Assembly: GCA_000496475.1 (NCBI GenBank)
Contig: AYMW01000003.1
Span: 252,003-316,002, forward strand
DNA: 64,000 nucleotides
Direction of reading: 5' to 3'
Source: Betaproteobacteria bacterium MOLA814
GTDB taxonomy: Bacteria > Pseudomonadota > Gammaproteobacteria > Burkholderiales > Burkholderiaceae_C
The position numbers were made by a program, and so were the translations under genes. Shown one piece after another: positions 26,748 to 36,315 of the stretch. How positions within the stretch are numbered: position 1 is the first letter of the stretch; the number at the start of each line of letters is the position of its first letter. The notes beneath the pieces were generated by a model. It worked only from the letters and a program-made list of their open reading frames with translations, was not told where the DNA came from and did no database searches.

Positions 26748-27806
26748 TCAGCTGGCGAGGTGTCTTTTGACAGATGCATCCGCCCAGGACATGGCTTGCA
26801 ACAAGCTGGATGCATCTGCTACACCAAGACCTGCAATATCAAAAGCTGTGCCGTGGTCTGGGCTGGTCCTAACAAAAGGCAGACCCAGTGTCACATTCAC
26901 ACCATCGGCCACCCCCAAGTACTTGACGGGTATCAGCCCCTGGTCGTGGTAAGCGGCAACCACCACATCAAACTCGCCAGCCCTGGCGCGCATATACACC
27001 GTGTCTGGCGACAGCGGGTCGCTGACTTGAAGACCCAGTTTGCGAGCTGTACTGATAGCTGGCGCCATGATGTCTATTTCCTCTCGCCCAAAACGCCCTC
27101 CCTCGCCAGCGTGCGGATTGACCCCGGCAACGGCTATGCGCAAGGGGCCTGTGCCGCGCAAGCACGGTACCCACTGGTTGGTCAGCAACAGCGTTTGCAG
27201 TAAGTTGTCGACAGTGACAAGCTCTAAAGCTTGGCGCAATGAAACGTGAATACTGAGTAAGACAGTTTGTAGCTCAGGGTTGGCCAACAGCATACGCACG
27301 GGTACATCCGCAATGGGCACACCAAGGTGTTTGGCCGCAGCAGCTTGCAACATCTCGGTATGACCAGGAAACGCGACCCCCGCAGCGTGAAGAGCCAATT
27401 TATGGATGGGCGCGGTGATCACCGCGCTGGCATGCCCGGCAAGGCAGGCCTGGGCTGCACAGGAGATCGCACGAGCGGCTGCCGCACCGGCGCCAGCACT
27501 GACCACACCCATCGCCACATCACCTACATCAACGCCATCGTCGAGTACGACAACAGCATGGGGTGTCAACAACAATTGCTGCATTGCCTGCTGCGCTGAA
27601 GACACGACAAATATAGGCTTTGGGGCTGTTTGTTCGCGTTTGCAGTGATGGGCCAACGCTTTATGCAACAGCGCTGAAGACCCCGCAACCCACACGGGTG
27701 TCGCGCCGGCTTGCTGCCACTCGTACAAAGCCTTCACAACGACTTCTGGCCCGATCCCGGCAGGGTCGCCCATAGTTAAAACCATTGGTCGCATTGCGCT
27801 GTCCAT
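26748..27806 (-). CDS. pdxA: 4-hydroxythreonine-4-phosphate dehydrogenase PdxA
   Basis: A 352-residue PdxA, the NAD-dependent enzyme of the DXP-dependent vitamin B6 pathway. Family marks are the N-terminal MGDPAGIGPEV, the metal-binding FPGHTEML and AAYHDQGLIPVK histidines, and NVTLGLPFVRTSPDHGTAFDIAG near the end. Length fits. Its ATG overlaps the stop of the Nif3-family gene as TAATG, so the two are translationally coupled. Confidence 0.94.
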   Translation of the reverse strand: MDSAMRPMVLTMGDPAGIGPEVVVKALYEWQQAGATPVWVAGSSALLHKALAHHCKREQTAPKPIFVVSSAQQAMQQLLLTPHAVVVLDDGVDVGDVAMGVVSAGAGAAAARAISCAAQACLAGHASAVITAPIHKLALHAAGVAFPGHTEMLQAAAAKHLGVPIADVPVRMLLANPELQTVLLSIHVSLRQALELVTVDNLLQTLLLTNQWVPCLRGTGPLRIAVAGVNPHAGEGGRFGREEIDIMAPAISTARKLGLQVSDPLSPDTVYMRARAGEFDVVVAAYHDQGLIPVKYLGVADGVNVTLGLPFVRTSPDHGTAFDIAGLGVADASSLLQAMSWADASVKRHLAS

Positions 27807-28636
27807 TAGGCGGGGTTGTCTATGTCAACAAAGGTATGCTGCAAGCCGAACTGGCTGGCCAACGCATGACCAACCGCTTGCGCCCCATAGCGCTCGCTGG
27901 CATGGTGACCACAAGCGATGTAGGCCACGTCGCATTCGCGCGCGTAATGGGCTTGGGGCTCAGATAACTCGCCGGAAATGAACACATCCGCACCCGCGGC
28001 TATGGCTTGCTCAAAATAAGATTGGGCACCGCCGGTACACCAAGCCACTTTTGCAATGGGCTTATCAGCATCCCCAATAACAACGACTGGCCTGCGCAAA
28101 GCAGCCGCAGTCGCGTCTACCAAAGCGCCCAATGTGGTGTGTGGTGTTCGGCCAAGCCAGCCCAAACCTTGGTCGCCAAAGCGGGCTGCCTTGCCACCTT
28201 GACTGTCAGGCGTTAAGCCCAATACACGTGCCAGCTGCACGTTGTTGCCCAAGGTTTCGTGTGCATCCAACGGCAAGTGATACGCCCATAAGTTGATGTT
28301 GCGCTCTACCAACAGGCCTAAGCGCTTGCGCATCCAACCAGTCACAACACCGGTTTGACCTCGCCAAAACAAGCCGTGGTGTACAAAAATAGCATCCGCA
28401 CCCATGTCAGCGGCCTGCTCAATCAGGGCTAGGCTGGCAGTCACGCCACTCACCACATGCTGCACCTGCGCAGCACCCTCAACTTGCAGCCCGTTGGGTC
28501 CATAGTCGTTAAACAGATGGGGTTGTAACCACGCATCCAATTGATCCGATACCATTTGACGGCTGATGGCTGGCATAGATTGAAGCGTCAAAGGTGTTGT
28601 CACTGGTTTCAAACTCCAAAAAGTGGGATGCGACAT
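27806..28636 (-). CDS. Nif3-like dinuclear metal centre protein (YbgI/DUF34 family)
   Basis: A protein of up to 276 residues in the Nif3/YbgI family. It shows DYGPNGLQVEG near the start, then AIFVHHGLFW and YHLPLDAHETLGNN, and near the end GELSEPQAHYARE and CGHHASERYG, which supply the histidines and acids of the two-metal site. The family forms toroidal hexamers; its enzymatic role is debated. The start is uncertain: the family begins near MVSDQLDAWL (Met28), while the frame opens at 28636. It overlaps pdxA by TAATG. Confidence 0.88.
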   Translation of the reverse strand: MSHPTFWSLKPVTTPLTLQSMPAISRQMVSDQLDAWLQPHLFNDYGPNGLQVEGAAQVQHVVSGVTASLALIEQAADMGADAIFVHHGLFWRGQTGVVTGWMRKRLGLLVERNINLWAYHLPLDAHETLGNNVQLARVLGLTPDSQGGKAARFGDQGLGWLGRTPHTTLGALVDATAAALRRPVVVIGDADKPIAKVAWCTGGAQSYFEQAIAAGADVFISGELSEPQAHYARECDVAYIACGHHASERYGAQAVGHALASQFGLQHTFVDIDNPA

Positions 28637-28700
28637 CGTGCGCGGGTAGGGCTTAAAGTATCAATAACAACTGTAGCGCAAAGACGTGGACAATAGAATC

Positions 28701-29822
28701 ATGAAACGAATCTGGATACTTTTTTCACAAACCACGACTGTGTTGCTGGCCGCCTATTTTGTTGTGCTGACGCTCAAGCCGCAATGGGTGGTGCCAGAAC
28801 GAGACACTGTCGCTGTTGGCTCCACAGCGCCCGCCACCTTGTTGCGCAGTGCTGCCCAAGCCGCATCGCCGGCGGTGGTCAGTATTCAAGCTATCTCTGG
28901 GCCCCAATTAGACGACAAGTCAACAACAGACCCCTGGTTTAAATTCTTTTTTGATGAAGACCAACGAGGTGAGCCTGCGAGCAACAACATAGGCTCTGGT
29001 GTTATTGTGAGCGCGTCCGGCCATGTGCTGACCAACAACCACGTGATACAAAATGCGCAAGATATCCAGGTCACGCTGCTAGACGGTAGGCGCGTCCCTG
29101 CCAGCGTTCTAGGCACAGACCCAGATACAGATTTGGCAGTGCTTAAAATCCAACTCAACGCACTACCCAACATCACACTGGGTGACTCCAATGCCCTGTT
29201 TGTTGGTGACAGTGTGCTGGCTATTGGCAACCCATTTGGTGTCGGTCAAACCGTCACCAGCGGCATCGTCAGCGCTTTGGGCCGAAGCCAACTGGGCATC
29301 AACACCTACGAAAACTTCATTCAAACAGATGCAGCCATTAACCCCGGAAATTCTGGCGGTGCACTGGTGAACTCAAGCGGTCATCTGGTTGGCATTAACA
29401 CCGCTATTTATTCGCGTTCGGGCGGATCAATGGGCATTGGATTTGCCATCCCCACATCGGTTGCCAAACAAGTTCTAGATGATATTGTTAGCGATGGTTT
29501 TGTCACACGCGGATGGATTGGTGTGGAGCCGCAAACACTGAACGCTGAACTAGCGAGTAGCTTTGGCTTGAACAATGAGTCGGGGGTATTGGTTGCCGGC
29601 GTACTCAAACAAGGGCCAGCCGCCACAGCTGGCGTCATCCCAGGGGATGTGATCACAGCAATTGATGAACAGCCCGTTGCGTCTGTAGCTGACTTGTTGG
29701 GCCTTGTTTCTGAGCTGACACCGGGGACATCTAGCCAACTGAAAATTTGGAGAGATGGCAAAGCTCAGCTCATCAGCATACGGCCAGCGGCTAGACCTTA
29801 TTACAAGCACGGATCTCGGTAA
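28701..29822 (+). CDS. Membrane-anchored HtrA-type serine protease with one PDZ domain (DegS/DegQ-like)
   Basis: A 373-residue trypsin-like protease. A membrane anchor occupies residues 4-26. The triad is His in TNNHVI, Asp in DTDLAVL and Ser in GNSGGAL. One PDZ domain follows (GWIGVEPQTL to LKIWRDG). A single PDZ plus an uncleaved anchor resembles DegS, which senses misfolded porins and starts the sigmaE cascade, but the same architecture is common next to tatC in Burkholderiales and its targets there are not known to me. I start at ATG 28701; a GTG at 28686 would add five residues. It is convergent with tatC. Confidence 0.87.
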   Translation: MKRIWILFSQTTTVLLAAYFVVLTLKPQWVVPERDTVAVGSTAPATLLRSAAQAASPAVVSIQAISGPQLDDKSTTDPWFKFFFDEDQRGEPASNNIGSGVIVSASGHVLTNNHVIQNAQDIQVTLLDGRRVPASVLGTDPDTDLAVLKIQLNALPNITLGDSNALFVGDSVLAIGNPFGVGQTVTSGIVSALGRSQLGINTYENFIQTDAAINPGNSGGALVNSSGHLVGINTAIYSRSGGSMGIGFAIPTSVAKQVLDDIVSDGFVTRGWIGVEPQTLNAELASSFGLNNESGVLVAGVLKQGPAATAGVIPGDVITAIDEQPVASVADLLGLVSELTPGTSSQLKIWRDGKAQLISIRPAARPYYKHGSR

Positions 29823-29825
29823 ACG

Positions 29826-29849
29826 TTATTGAGAAAAAACACCCAATAA
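29826..29849. terminator. Weak AT-rich hairpin between convergent genes
   Basis: TTATTG (29826-29831) and CAATAA (29844-29849) pair around a 12-base loop in the 31-base gap between the protease gene and tatC. It is a plausible but weak bidirectional terminator. Confidence 0.3.
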
Positions 29850-29853
29850 TTAT

Positions 29854-30747
29854 TTACGGTACGTTAGATCCGTCTTTGTCGTTTGACACGCTGCTGCTTG
29901 CACCGTCTTTTTTATCGTCTGCTCTTGACATACCACCAGCATCACCTTTGGCTGCTTTGGAGTCGTCAGACTTGTCGCCGTCATCAGGTGACTTGCTGCT
30001 GCGTTCAAACCACTTGGCACCAAGCATGCCAAATTCGTACAGAATGCACATCGGTATGGCCAGCGACAACTGTGAAATGACATCCGGGGGAGTCACGAAG
30101 GCTGCTATCACAAAGGCCACCACTATGAAGTAACCCCTGAAGGCCTTCAGTTGTTCGACCGTCACCATGCCGAAACGAACCAATAAGATCACCACAATGG
30201 GCACCTGAAAAGCCAAGCCAAAGGCTAGATACAGGGACAAGATAGCCTCAACATACGATGCGATATCTGGCGTAGCTGCCACGCTTGGTGGCGCAAATGC
30301 TTGAATAAAAGCAAACATTTTGTCCAACACAAGCAATTGCACAAAAGCAATGCCACCATAAGCTAAAAAGCTGCCAAATAAAATAAGTGGAATCGCAAAA
30401 CGCTTTTCGTGGCTGTACAAGCCTGGCGCTACAAATGCCCATGCTTGGTACATGATCCATGGCAAACACATCAAAAAGGCCGCCATCATCAATACCTTAA
30501 GGGGTATGAAGAACGGCGAAAACACACCCACTGCGATTAACTTGGCCCCTGGTGGCATATGCGCCTGAATGGGTATTGCAATCCAGTCTATGAGCGTGGC
30601 GGGTCCTGGCCATAAAGCCAAAGCACCCATGCAAATCAGCAGGCCTATGAAGGCATAAACCAACCTGTTACGAAGCTCTAACAAATGCTGAACAAAGGAC
30701 TGCTCAGTGCCGACGGACTCGTCTGGCTCAGGTTTGTTGCTGGTCAT
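29854..30747 (-). CDS. tatC: Twin-arginine translocase subunit TatC
   Basis: A 297-residue polytopic TatC with six predicted membrane helices. The N-terminal FVQHLLELRNRLVYA carries the conserved LLELR motif that binds twin-arginine signals; YSHEKRFAIPL and the PPDVISQLSLAIPMCILYE segment are also typical. The cytosolic tail from about residue 250 is unusually long and made of Ser, Asp, Lys and Gly (for example SSKSPDDGDKSDDSK). It exports folded proteins with TatA and TatB, encoded just upstream with a 5-base gap to tatB. Confidence 0.95.
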   Translation of the reverse strand: MTSNKPEPDESVGTEQSFVQHLLELRNRLVYAFIGLLICMGALALWPGPATLIDWIAIPIQAHMPPGAKLIAVGVFSPFFIPLKVLMMAAFLMCLPWIMYQAWAFVAPGLYSHEKRFAIPLILFGSFLAYGGIAFVQLLVLDKMFAFIQAFAPPSVAATPDIASYVEAILSLYLAFGLAFQVPIVVILLVRFGMVTVEQLKAFRGYFIVVAFVIAAFVTPPDVISQLSLAIPMCILYEFGMLGAKWFERSSKSPDDGDKSDDSKAAKGDAGGMSRADDKKDGASSSVSNDKDGSNVP

Positions 30748-30752
30748 GAATT

Positions 30753-31247
30753 TTATAGGGAGATGCGGTTAATCTGCGGCCTAAACCTGGCCACTCGGGC
30801 CGCACCAGATTGAATATGGCTGCGTTGACCGCTTCGGGCTTTGTACCATTGCGGTACGGCGGCACGCTTGGCGCGCCAACGCTTCTTTGGCCGCACGTAG
30901 CTGTTGTAACTTGAGCCTATATGGCCGTAGTCGTCTGAGCTGACGCCTACAGGTGCAGCGGGGGTATTGCCAGTGACGTCTTTCCACTCATCTTCAAAAT
31001 CTTTGCCTGCAGACTCGACTGAAGATTTGGCGTCGTTCATAGCGCCCTGAAAACCATCTTTCATTTTGCGAAGCTCTTCCAACTCCATAGAGCGGTTGAC
31101 TTCAGCTTTAACATCAGAGACATAGCGCTGAGCTTTACCCAACAATGCACCAACGGTACGGGCTACTTTAGGCAGCTTCTCAGGGCCAATCACAATCAGG
31201 GCTACAGCACCGATGAGGGCCAATTTAGATATGCCTAAGTCAATCAT
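30753..31247 (-). CDS. tatB: Sec-independent protein translocase TatB
   Basis: A 164-residue TatB. The N-terminal [30 protein letters not shown] gives the single membrane helix, hinge and start of the amphipathic helix. The charged region to residue 90 forms the helical domain that receives substrate from TatC. The C-terminus is very basic ([10 protein letters not shown] and an Arg-rich end), a feature seen in many Burkholderiales TatB proteins. It is the middle gene of tatABC. Confidence 0.93.
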   Translation of the reverse strand: MIDLGISKLALIGAVALIVIGPEKLPKVARTVGALLGKAQRYVSDVKAEVNRSMELEELRKMKDGFQGAMNDAKSSVESAGKDFEDEWKDVTGNTPAAPVGVSSDDYGHIGSSYNSYVRPKKRWRAKRAAVPQWYKARSGQRSHIQSGAARVARFRPQINRISL

Positions 31248-31291
31248 CTTGAGATCACATCAATGCAACAAACAGGATTCAACGTGGTCAC

Positions 31292-31525
31292 TTATGACTT
31301 GGTTTTAGCTTGCACGTCTATGGTCTCACCAGACTCAGATTTGGCTTGCGTAACCTGCGCAGGCGCTTCATCTTCTGGCGTTGCACCACCGTCTTTGATA
31401 CCGTCTTTAAACCCCTTAACGGCACCGCCCAAGTCCGAACCTAAATTTTTAAGTTTTTTGGTGCCGAACACCATCACCACAATCAACAAAACAATCAACC
31501 AATGCCAAATTGAAAAAGCACCCAT
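31292..31525 (-). CDS. tatA: Sec-independent protein translocase TatA
   Basis: A 77-residue TatA. The short N-terminal helix [28 protein letters not shown] shows the FGTKKL hinge and amphipathic helix of pore-forming TatA, then an acidic tail. It differs from TatB in size and in lacking the Glu at the hinge. It is the first tat gene, 44 bases before tatB, and lies 142 bases from the HIT gene. I see no clear promoter or terminator in that gap. Confidence 0.94.
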   Translation of the reverse strand: MGAFSIWHWLIVLLIVVMVFGTKKLKNLGSDLGGAVKGFKDGIKDGGATPEDEAPAQVTQAKSESGETIDVQAKTKS

Positions 31526-31667
31526 GTCTAACTCCTTGAAAATTCAATGCGCAGCAATTGCTACCCGTATGCACAACCCTTAGCACCTCATTCTACGGCT
31601 AAGGGGTGACCTGTTTAGCAGCACGGTCAAATAAGACATCGAATATTCACCTGCATCCCCATTCAGG

Positions 31668-32024
31668 TCAACCTTTGCGCCAAGGCCTAGGCCCACCCAC
31701 AACATGCACATGCAAGTGCTGTACCTCTTGCATGCCATGATCCCCCGTGTTCACCACCACCCTGAAGCCGCCCTCAGGATAGGGCTCACAACCCTGCTCT
31801 AAAGCCAGCTGGGGGGCAAGGGTCATGATTTTCCCCATCAAGGCTGTGTCAGAGCTGGTCAGCTGGGCCATTGACGAAATATGCGCTTTGGGGACAATCA
31901 AAAAGTGAATAGGCGCCCACGGCGCAATGTCGTGAAATGCAAAAATATCTTGGTCTTCATAGACTTTTTTACTTGGAATATTGCCTGCTGCAATGTTACA
32001 AAACAAACAGTTCTCATCATGCAT
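31668..32024 (-). CDS. HIT family (HINT-type) protein
   Basis: A 118-residue histidine-triad protein. The triad HLHVHVVGG is near residue 104 and the N-terminal CLFCNIAAG contains the CxxC seen in many HINT proteins. These enzymes hydrolyse nucleoside phosphoramidates such as AMP-lysine. Length is typical. Its ATG lies inside the end of the DUF4870 gene (8-base overlap), at the 3' end of the histidine cluster, an association I recall from other Burkholderiales. Confidence 0.92.
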   Translation of the reverse strand: MHDENCLFCNIAAGNIPSKKVYEDQDIFAFHDIAPWAPIHFLIVPKAHISSMAQLTSSDTALMGKIMTLAPQLALEQGCEPYPEGGFRVVVNTGDHGMQEVQHLHVHVVGGPRPWRKG

Positions 32025-32409
32025 CTGCTGCTCTCTTCATAGGTTCACCGGCGTTCAAGTTTATAAATCCACGCACAATTCGTATTAAAAACCACACTGA
32101 AATAATCAGCCATGCCAACCAACCCGGCCATATAAACAACAGCCACAGTGGCAGTGTGACCAAGTAGGCAAAGCCCACCCATAGCACTGAGCGCAGACGC
32201 CACGAGAAATGCGACTCATGCCACGTGCCTACAGCTTGAGGACGCTTGTACATGTCCATCACCAACGCCACTAACAGCAACAAAGGTCCCCATTGCCCCC
32301 CAGGTATCAATGCACCTACGGCCACAATCACGTGCAACACGTAGCTGATAGTGCCAATGGTATTGAGGCTGTGAAGGCGCTGCGCATCAGCATTGACATC
32401 AGCTTGCAT
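32017..32409 (-). CDS. DUF4870-like small membrane protein
   Basis: A 130-residue integral membrane protein with about three hydrophobic segments ([26 protein letters not shown], and [24 protein letters not shown]). It resembles DUF4870-type proteins that follow hisE in related genomes. Function is unknown. I start it at ATG 32409, which has GGAGGA seven bases upstream and overlaps the hisE end by 11 bases; the frame opens further at 32475. Confidence 0.75.
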   Translation of the reverse strand: MQADVNADAQRLHSLNTIGTISYVLHVIVAVGALIPGGQWGPLLLLVALVMDMYKRPQAVGTWHESHFSWRLRSVLWVGFAYLVTLPLWLLFIWPGWLAWLIISVWFLIRIVRGFINLNAGEPMKRAADA

Positions 32410-32818
32410 GCTTATCCTCCAGTGCTTGTGCGTCTCGGCTCTGCGCTTTCCTGAGGGCTTTTTCCTCGATACCACTCAAACCCACGCGCCTGCCCAGTTC
32501 GGCCAACACATCGGCGGGCTGCAGGTTGAAATGGGCCAGTGCCACCATGCTGTGAAACCACAGGTCAGCCACTTCCCCCACCAACAAGGCCTTACCCGCG
32601 TCGCTAGGTGCTGCTTGCAAATCTTTTGCGGCCATCACCACCTCAGTGGCTTCTTCACCAATTTTCTTTAAAAAAGCGTCTGGCGCTTTATCGAACAGCC
32701 GCGCCACATAGCTGCTGGACGCATCTCCACCGTTGGCAGGCTTGCGTGACTCAATGACCTGAGCAAGTCTATGCAAGGTGCTATCGCGCGTGAAATCTGT
32801 TGGTGAATCTTGTGTCAT
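32399..32818 (-). CDS. hisE: Phosphoribosyl-ATP pyrophosphatase
   Basis: A 139-residue HisE, second step of histidine synthesis, releasing pyrophosphate from PR-ATP. The helical motif [15 protein letters not shown] with [13 protein letters not shown] gives the acidic metal-binding residues of the MazG-like fold. It is separate from HisI, not fused as in enterics. I take ATG 32818, 5 bases after hisI; the upstream frame opening at 32875 would overlap hisI. Confidence 0.94.
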   Translation of the reverse strand: MTQDSPTDFTRDSTLHRLAQVIESRKPANGGDASSSYVARLFDKAPDAFLKKIGEEATEVVMAAKDLQAAPSDAGKALLVGEVADLWFHSMVALAHFNLQPADVLAELGRRVGLSGIEEKALRKAQSRDAQALEDKHAS

Positions 32819-32823
32819 AGCAA

Positions 32824-33291
32824 TTATTTGTAAATGTAAGTGGGGTCTTTGAGCACTGGCGCAATGGCTTGCCAATGTGGTGGCTCAGCCCCAATGCTCA
32901 GCTCTTGATAAAAGCATGAGTGTCTGCCAGTATGGCAAGCAATACCGGGCTCGTGCCCCAACTGCGTGACGGTTAGCAGCAACACATCCGCATCACAATC
33001 AACCCGAATGCTGTGCACGGTTTGCACATGGCCAGACTCTTCACCTTTGTGCCACAGCTTGTTGCGTGAGCGACTGAAGTAGACGGCGCGGCCAAGCTGG
33101 CGAGTCAGTGCCAGGGCCTCGCGGTTCATCCACGCGAACATCAACACATCACCGGTACCAAGCTCTTGGGCAATCACTGGCACCAAGCCCTTGGCGTCCC
33201 AGCCTATGGCGTCTAACCAGTTGGTTTCCGGGGTGCGCGGACTGAACGTGTCAGACGGTGTAGCTGTTGTGGTGGGGTCTGAGGTGGTCAT
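32824..33291 (-). CDS. hisI: Phosphoribosyl-AMP cyclohydrolase
   Basis: A 155-residue HisI, third step of the pathway. The family motifs [13 protein letters not shown] and [15 protein letters not shown] (metal-binding Asp/Cys) and [11 protein letters not shown] (zinc cysteines) are intact. The first 25 residues are Thr/Ser/Pro-rich and unconserved, so a later start is conceivable. It lies 73 bases after hisF, in a gap with nothing recognisable. Confidence 0.94.
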   Translation of the reverse strand: MTTSDPTTTATPSDTFSPRTPETNWLDAIGWDAKGLVPVIAQELGTGDVLMFAWMNREALALTRQLGRAVYFSRSRNKLWHKGEESGHVQTVHSIRVDCDADVLLLTVTQLGHEPGIACHTGRHSCFYQELSIGAEPPHWQAIAPVLKDPTYIYK

Positions 33292-33364
33292 AGTGCAAGC
33301 TTATCAGGCAAACAAAGCCCGTTGATGCGATTGAGGGGCACAGCTTTTTGACCCGCGACTGCCT

Positions 33365-34144
33365 TTACAAACGAACTGCAATGCCGCGTGATGCCATCAA
33401 GGCCTTGGCCTCACCAACCGTATGGTCGCCAAAGTGAAAAATACTTGCCGCCAATACCGCGTCAGCATGGCCCAACTGAATACCGTCTGCCAGATGCGCC
33501 AGCGTTCCCACACCACCGGAGGCAATAACAGGCACATTGACCGCATCGCTGACAGTGCGAGTGAGCGCCAAGTCAAACCCAGAGCGCGTGCCGTCTTTGT
33601 CCATGCTGGTCAGCAGTAACTCGCCAGCGCCAGCCTCAGTCATGCATGTGGCCCAAGCCAGAACATCGAGGCCTGTGTTTGTGCGCCCCCCGTGACTGTA
33701 GACATCCCAACCCTCACCGCGCAGCAGCAAGTCCGCACCAGTGCGGCGTTTTGCGTCAATGGCCACTACGATGCACTGGGAACCATACTTGGCACTCACG
33801 TCATTGATAACTTGTGGGTTGGCAATGGCGGCTGAGTTAAAACTTGTTTTATCAGCACCTGCATTGAGTAAGCGACGCACATCGTCAACAGTGCGCACAC
33901 CGCCGCCCACCGTCAGTGGAATAAATACTTGTGAAGCGACCGCCTCAATCATGTGCAAGGTCAGGTCGCGCCCATCACTGGTGGCCGTGATATCTAAAAA
34001 TGTCAGCTCATCTGCACCTTGTTCGTTGTAGCGAGCAGCAATTTCGACTGGGTCACCAGCGTCGCGCAGCGCGACAAAATTCACACCTTTGACCACACGC
34101 CCATCCGTCACATCCATGCAAGGAATGATACGTTTGGCTAGCAC
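33365..34144 (-). CDS. hisF: Imidazole glycerol phosphate synthase, cyclase subunit HisF
   Basis: A 259-residue TIM barrel. It begins [20 protein letters not shown] and has the catalytic aspartates in CMDV and in [13 protein letters not shown]. The phosphate-binding repeats VTVGGGVR and VIASGGVG are present. With HisH it converts PRFAR to imidazole glycerol phosphate and AICAR. Length is normal; it is 33 bases downstream of hisA. Confidence 0.96.
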   Translation of the reverse strand: MLAKRIIPCMDVTDGRVVKGVNFVALRDAGDPVEIAARYNEQGADELTFLDITATSDGRDLTLHMIEAVASQVFIPLTVGGGVRTVDDVRRLLNAGADKTSFNSAAIANPQVINDVSAKYGSQCIVVAIDAKRRTGADLLLRGEGWDVYSHGGRTNTGLDVLAWATCMTEAGAGELLLTSMDKDGTRSGFDLALTRTVSDAVNVPVIASGGVGTLAHLADGIQLGHADAVLAASIFHFGDHTVGEAKALMASRGIAVRL

Positions 34145-34177
34145 GACGTCTCTATTCGCACGGTCCGAGGTAAGCCT

Positions 34178-34918
34178 TTAACCATTGAGTTCGTCAGCCA
34201 AATCTTGTGCCTCTTCAAAGTCAAGATCACCGCTGTAAATGGACCGCCCGCAAATCACGCCAGCAACACCCTCCTCTTCAACCGCGCACAGTGCTCGTAT
34301 ATCGTCAAGGTTTGACAACCCTCCCGAAGCAAAAACGGGAATAGTGAGGGCTTGCGCTAACTTCACGGTCGCGTCCATGTTGATGCCACTCAACATACCG
34401 TCACGACCAATGTCGGTATAGATGATGCCTTCAACGCCATAGTCTTGGTATTTTTTACCAAGGTCTACCACCTCATGTCCTGTCAGTTTGCTCCAGCCAT
34501 CGGTGGCTACCTTGCCATCCTTGGCGTCCAAACCCACAATGATATGACCACCAAATGCGGTGCAAGCATCTTGCAAAAAGCCTGGGTTTGTCACCGCGGC
34601 TGTGCCAATGATGACGTAGGTCAAACCTGCGTCCAAATAACGCTCTATGGTGTCTAGGTCACGAATGCCGCCACCTAGCTGCACATCGACCTCACCACCA
34701 ATCTCAGCCAAAATGCGCTTGATAGCCAGCTCGTTTTTAGGCTGTCCAGCGAACGCACCGTTTAGATCAACCAAATGCACGCGACGCGCGCCCTTGTCAA
34801 CCCAAGAACGCGCCACGTCGGCGGGATTCAGGCCAAACACAGTGGATTGGTCCATATCACCTTGCTTAAGGCGAACGCATTGACCGTCTTTTAAATCGAT
34901 TGCAGGTATTAACAACAT
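34178..34918 (-). CDS. hisA: ProFAR isomerase HisA
   Basis: A 246-residue TIM barrel, the isomerase of step four. It begins [21 protein letters not shown] with the first catalytic Asp, and [12 protein letters not shown] carries the second. VQLGGGIRD and FASGGLSN bind the two phosphate ends. Length is typical. It is located between hisH and hisF, as in the standard proteobacterial order. Confidence 0.96.
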   Translation of the reverse strand: MLLIPAIDLKDGQCVRLKQGDMDQSTVFGLNPADVARSWVDKGARRVHLVDLNGAFAGQPKNELAIKRILAEIGGEVDVQLGGGIRDLDTIERYLDAGLTYVIIGTAAVTNPGFLQDACTAFGGHIIVGLDAKDGKVATDGWSKLTGHEVVDLGKKYQDYGVEGIIYTDIGRDGMLSGINMDATVKLAQALTIPVFASGGLSNLDDIRALCAVEEEGVAGVICGRSIYSGDLDFEEAQDLADELNG

Positions 34919-34982
34919 GGTGTCAGTGGCGGAGTTTTATAGCACGTAGAAAAGCGACGGGTGAATATACGCCGCTCAAGGG

Positions 34983-35666
34983 TTAAGGTGTCCAGTGTAA
35001 AAAATTTCTGTACAAGGTCAAGCCTTGTTTAGAACTTTTTTCAGGATGAAATTGGGTCGCAAACAGGTTATCGCGTGCCACAGCGGCGCAAAACCACTCA
35101 CCATAGTGCGCACTCGCAGCGCAATCTTCTGCACGCAAAGGCTCAGCGTAAAAGCTATGCACAAAGTAAAAATAAGCATTGTTATCAACGCCCTCAAAAA
35201 TGGGATGTGACTGGCCCAATGCCGAGATGTGGCGCACTTGATTCCAGCCCATTTGCGGTACTTTGAAGCGCGATCCATCGCTTTGCAACTGGCCAGCCAA
35301 TTGAAAACGTTTGACTTGGCCAGCCACCAAGCCCAGACCAGGGGTATCGCCCTCTTCGCTGTGGTCCAACAACATTTGCATGCCCACGCATACGCCAAAC
35401 AAAGGTTTGTTTGCCGCGGCATGTAACACGGCGTCTCGTAGCCCACTTCGGTCGAGCTCGGCGACACAATCTGCCATAGCGCCTTGACCTGGCAAGACCA
35501 CACGCTGCGCGTTCAACACTTCTTGCGGGTTGGCCGTAATGCGCACCTCTAGGTCGCTGTCTGTGGCAGCTGATTGCACAGCAGTGGCCACCGAACGCAG
35601 GTTGCCCATGCCGTAGTCAACAATCGCGACATAGGCTGCGCCTGCCGTTGCGTTCGAGATGGACAC
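34983..35666 (-). CDS. hisH: Imidazole glycerol phosphate synthase, glutaminase subunit HisH
   Basis: A 227-residue class I glutamine amidotransferase. The nucleophile is the Cys in [11 protein letters not shown] and the partner His/Glu are in ATQFHPEKS. It feeds ammonia to HisF. The frame opens to an ATG at 35723 that would overlap hisB by 32 bases. I prefer the GTG at 35666, with an AGG about eight bases before it and the conserved [13 protein letters not shown] close behind; this is a judgement. Confidence 0.92.
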   Translation of the reverse strand: MSISNATAGAAYVAIVDYGMGNLRSVATAVQSAATDSDLEVRITANPQEVLNAQRVVLPGQGAMADCVAELDRSGLRDAVLHAAANKPLFGVCVGMQMLLDHSEEGDTPGLGLVAGQVKRFQLAGQLQSDGSRFKVPQMGWNQVRHISALGQSHPIFEGVDNNAYFYFVHSFYAEPLRAEDCAASAHYGEWFCAAVARDNLFATQFHPEKSSKQGLTLYRNFLHWTP

Positions 35667-35691
35667 AATAAAGCCTAGGTTCTGGGATCTG

Positions 35692-36315
35692 TTACAAGCT
35701 GCCTTTGGTAGACGGCACCACATTGGCAGCCCGCGGATCCACGCTCAGCGCCATGCGCAAGGCTCTGGCAAATGCTTTGAAAACAGTTTCAGCTTGGTGA
35801 TGCGCGTTTTCTCCACGCAAGTTATCTATGTGCACAGTAACACCAGCATGGTTGGCAAAGCCTTGGAAAAACTCAAAGGCCAACTGCGTATCAAACTCGC
35901 CGATCATGCCGCTTTTGAATGGCACAAACATGTGCAGTCCTGGACGACCTGAGAAGTCCACCACCACCCTAGACAAGGCCTCGTCGAGCGGCACATAGGC
36001 ATGGCCGTAGCGCACCAAGCCACGCTTGTCACCAACGGCCTGCGCCACGGCTTGACCCAAGGTAATGCCGACATCTTCAACCGTGTGGTGACCATCTATA
36101 TGCAAGTCGCCTGTGGCTTGTATGTCAAGGTCAATCAAGCCGTGCCTGGCGATCTGATCCAACATGTGGTCAAAAAAACCAATGCCAGTGTGCAGCTTGG
36201 CTTCACCTGTGCCATCAAGGTTCACACGAACTTGAATTTGAGTTTCGTTTGTATTGCGCTCCACCTGTGCAATACGCGGTATAGAGGTGGTGGGCGACGT
36301 TGTGGGGGCGTTCAT
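35692..36315 (-). CDS. hisB: Imidazoleglycerol-phosphate dehydratase HisB
   Basis: A 207-residue monofunctional HisB (no N-terminal phosphatase as in E. coli). Manganese-binding histidine motifs [33 protein letters not shown] and [13 protein letters not shown] are complete. It dehydrates IGP to imidazole acetol phosphate. Its ATG overlaps the hisC stop as ATGA. Confidence 0.96.
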   Translation of the reverse strand: MNAPTTSPTTSIPRIAQVERNTNETQIQVRVNLDGTGEAKLHTGIGFFDHMLDQIARHGLIDLDIQATGDLHIDGHHTVEDVGITLGQAVAQAVGDKRGLVRYGHAYVPLDEALSRVVVDFSGRPGLHMFVPFKSGMIGEFDTQLAFEFFQGFANHAGVTVHIDNLRGENAHHQAETVFKAFARALRMALSVDPRAANVVPSTKGSL

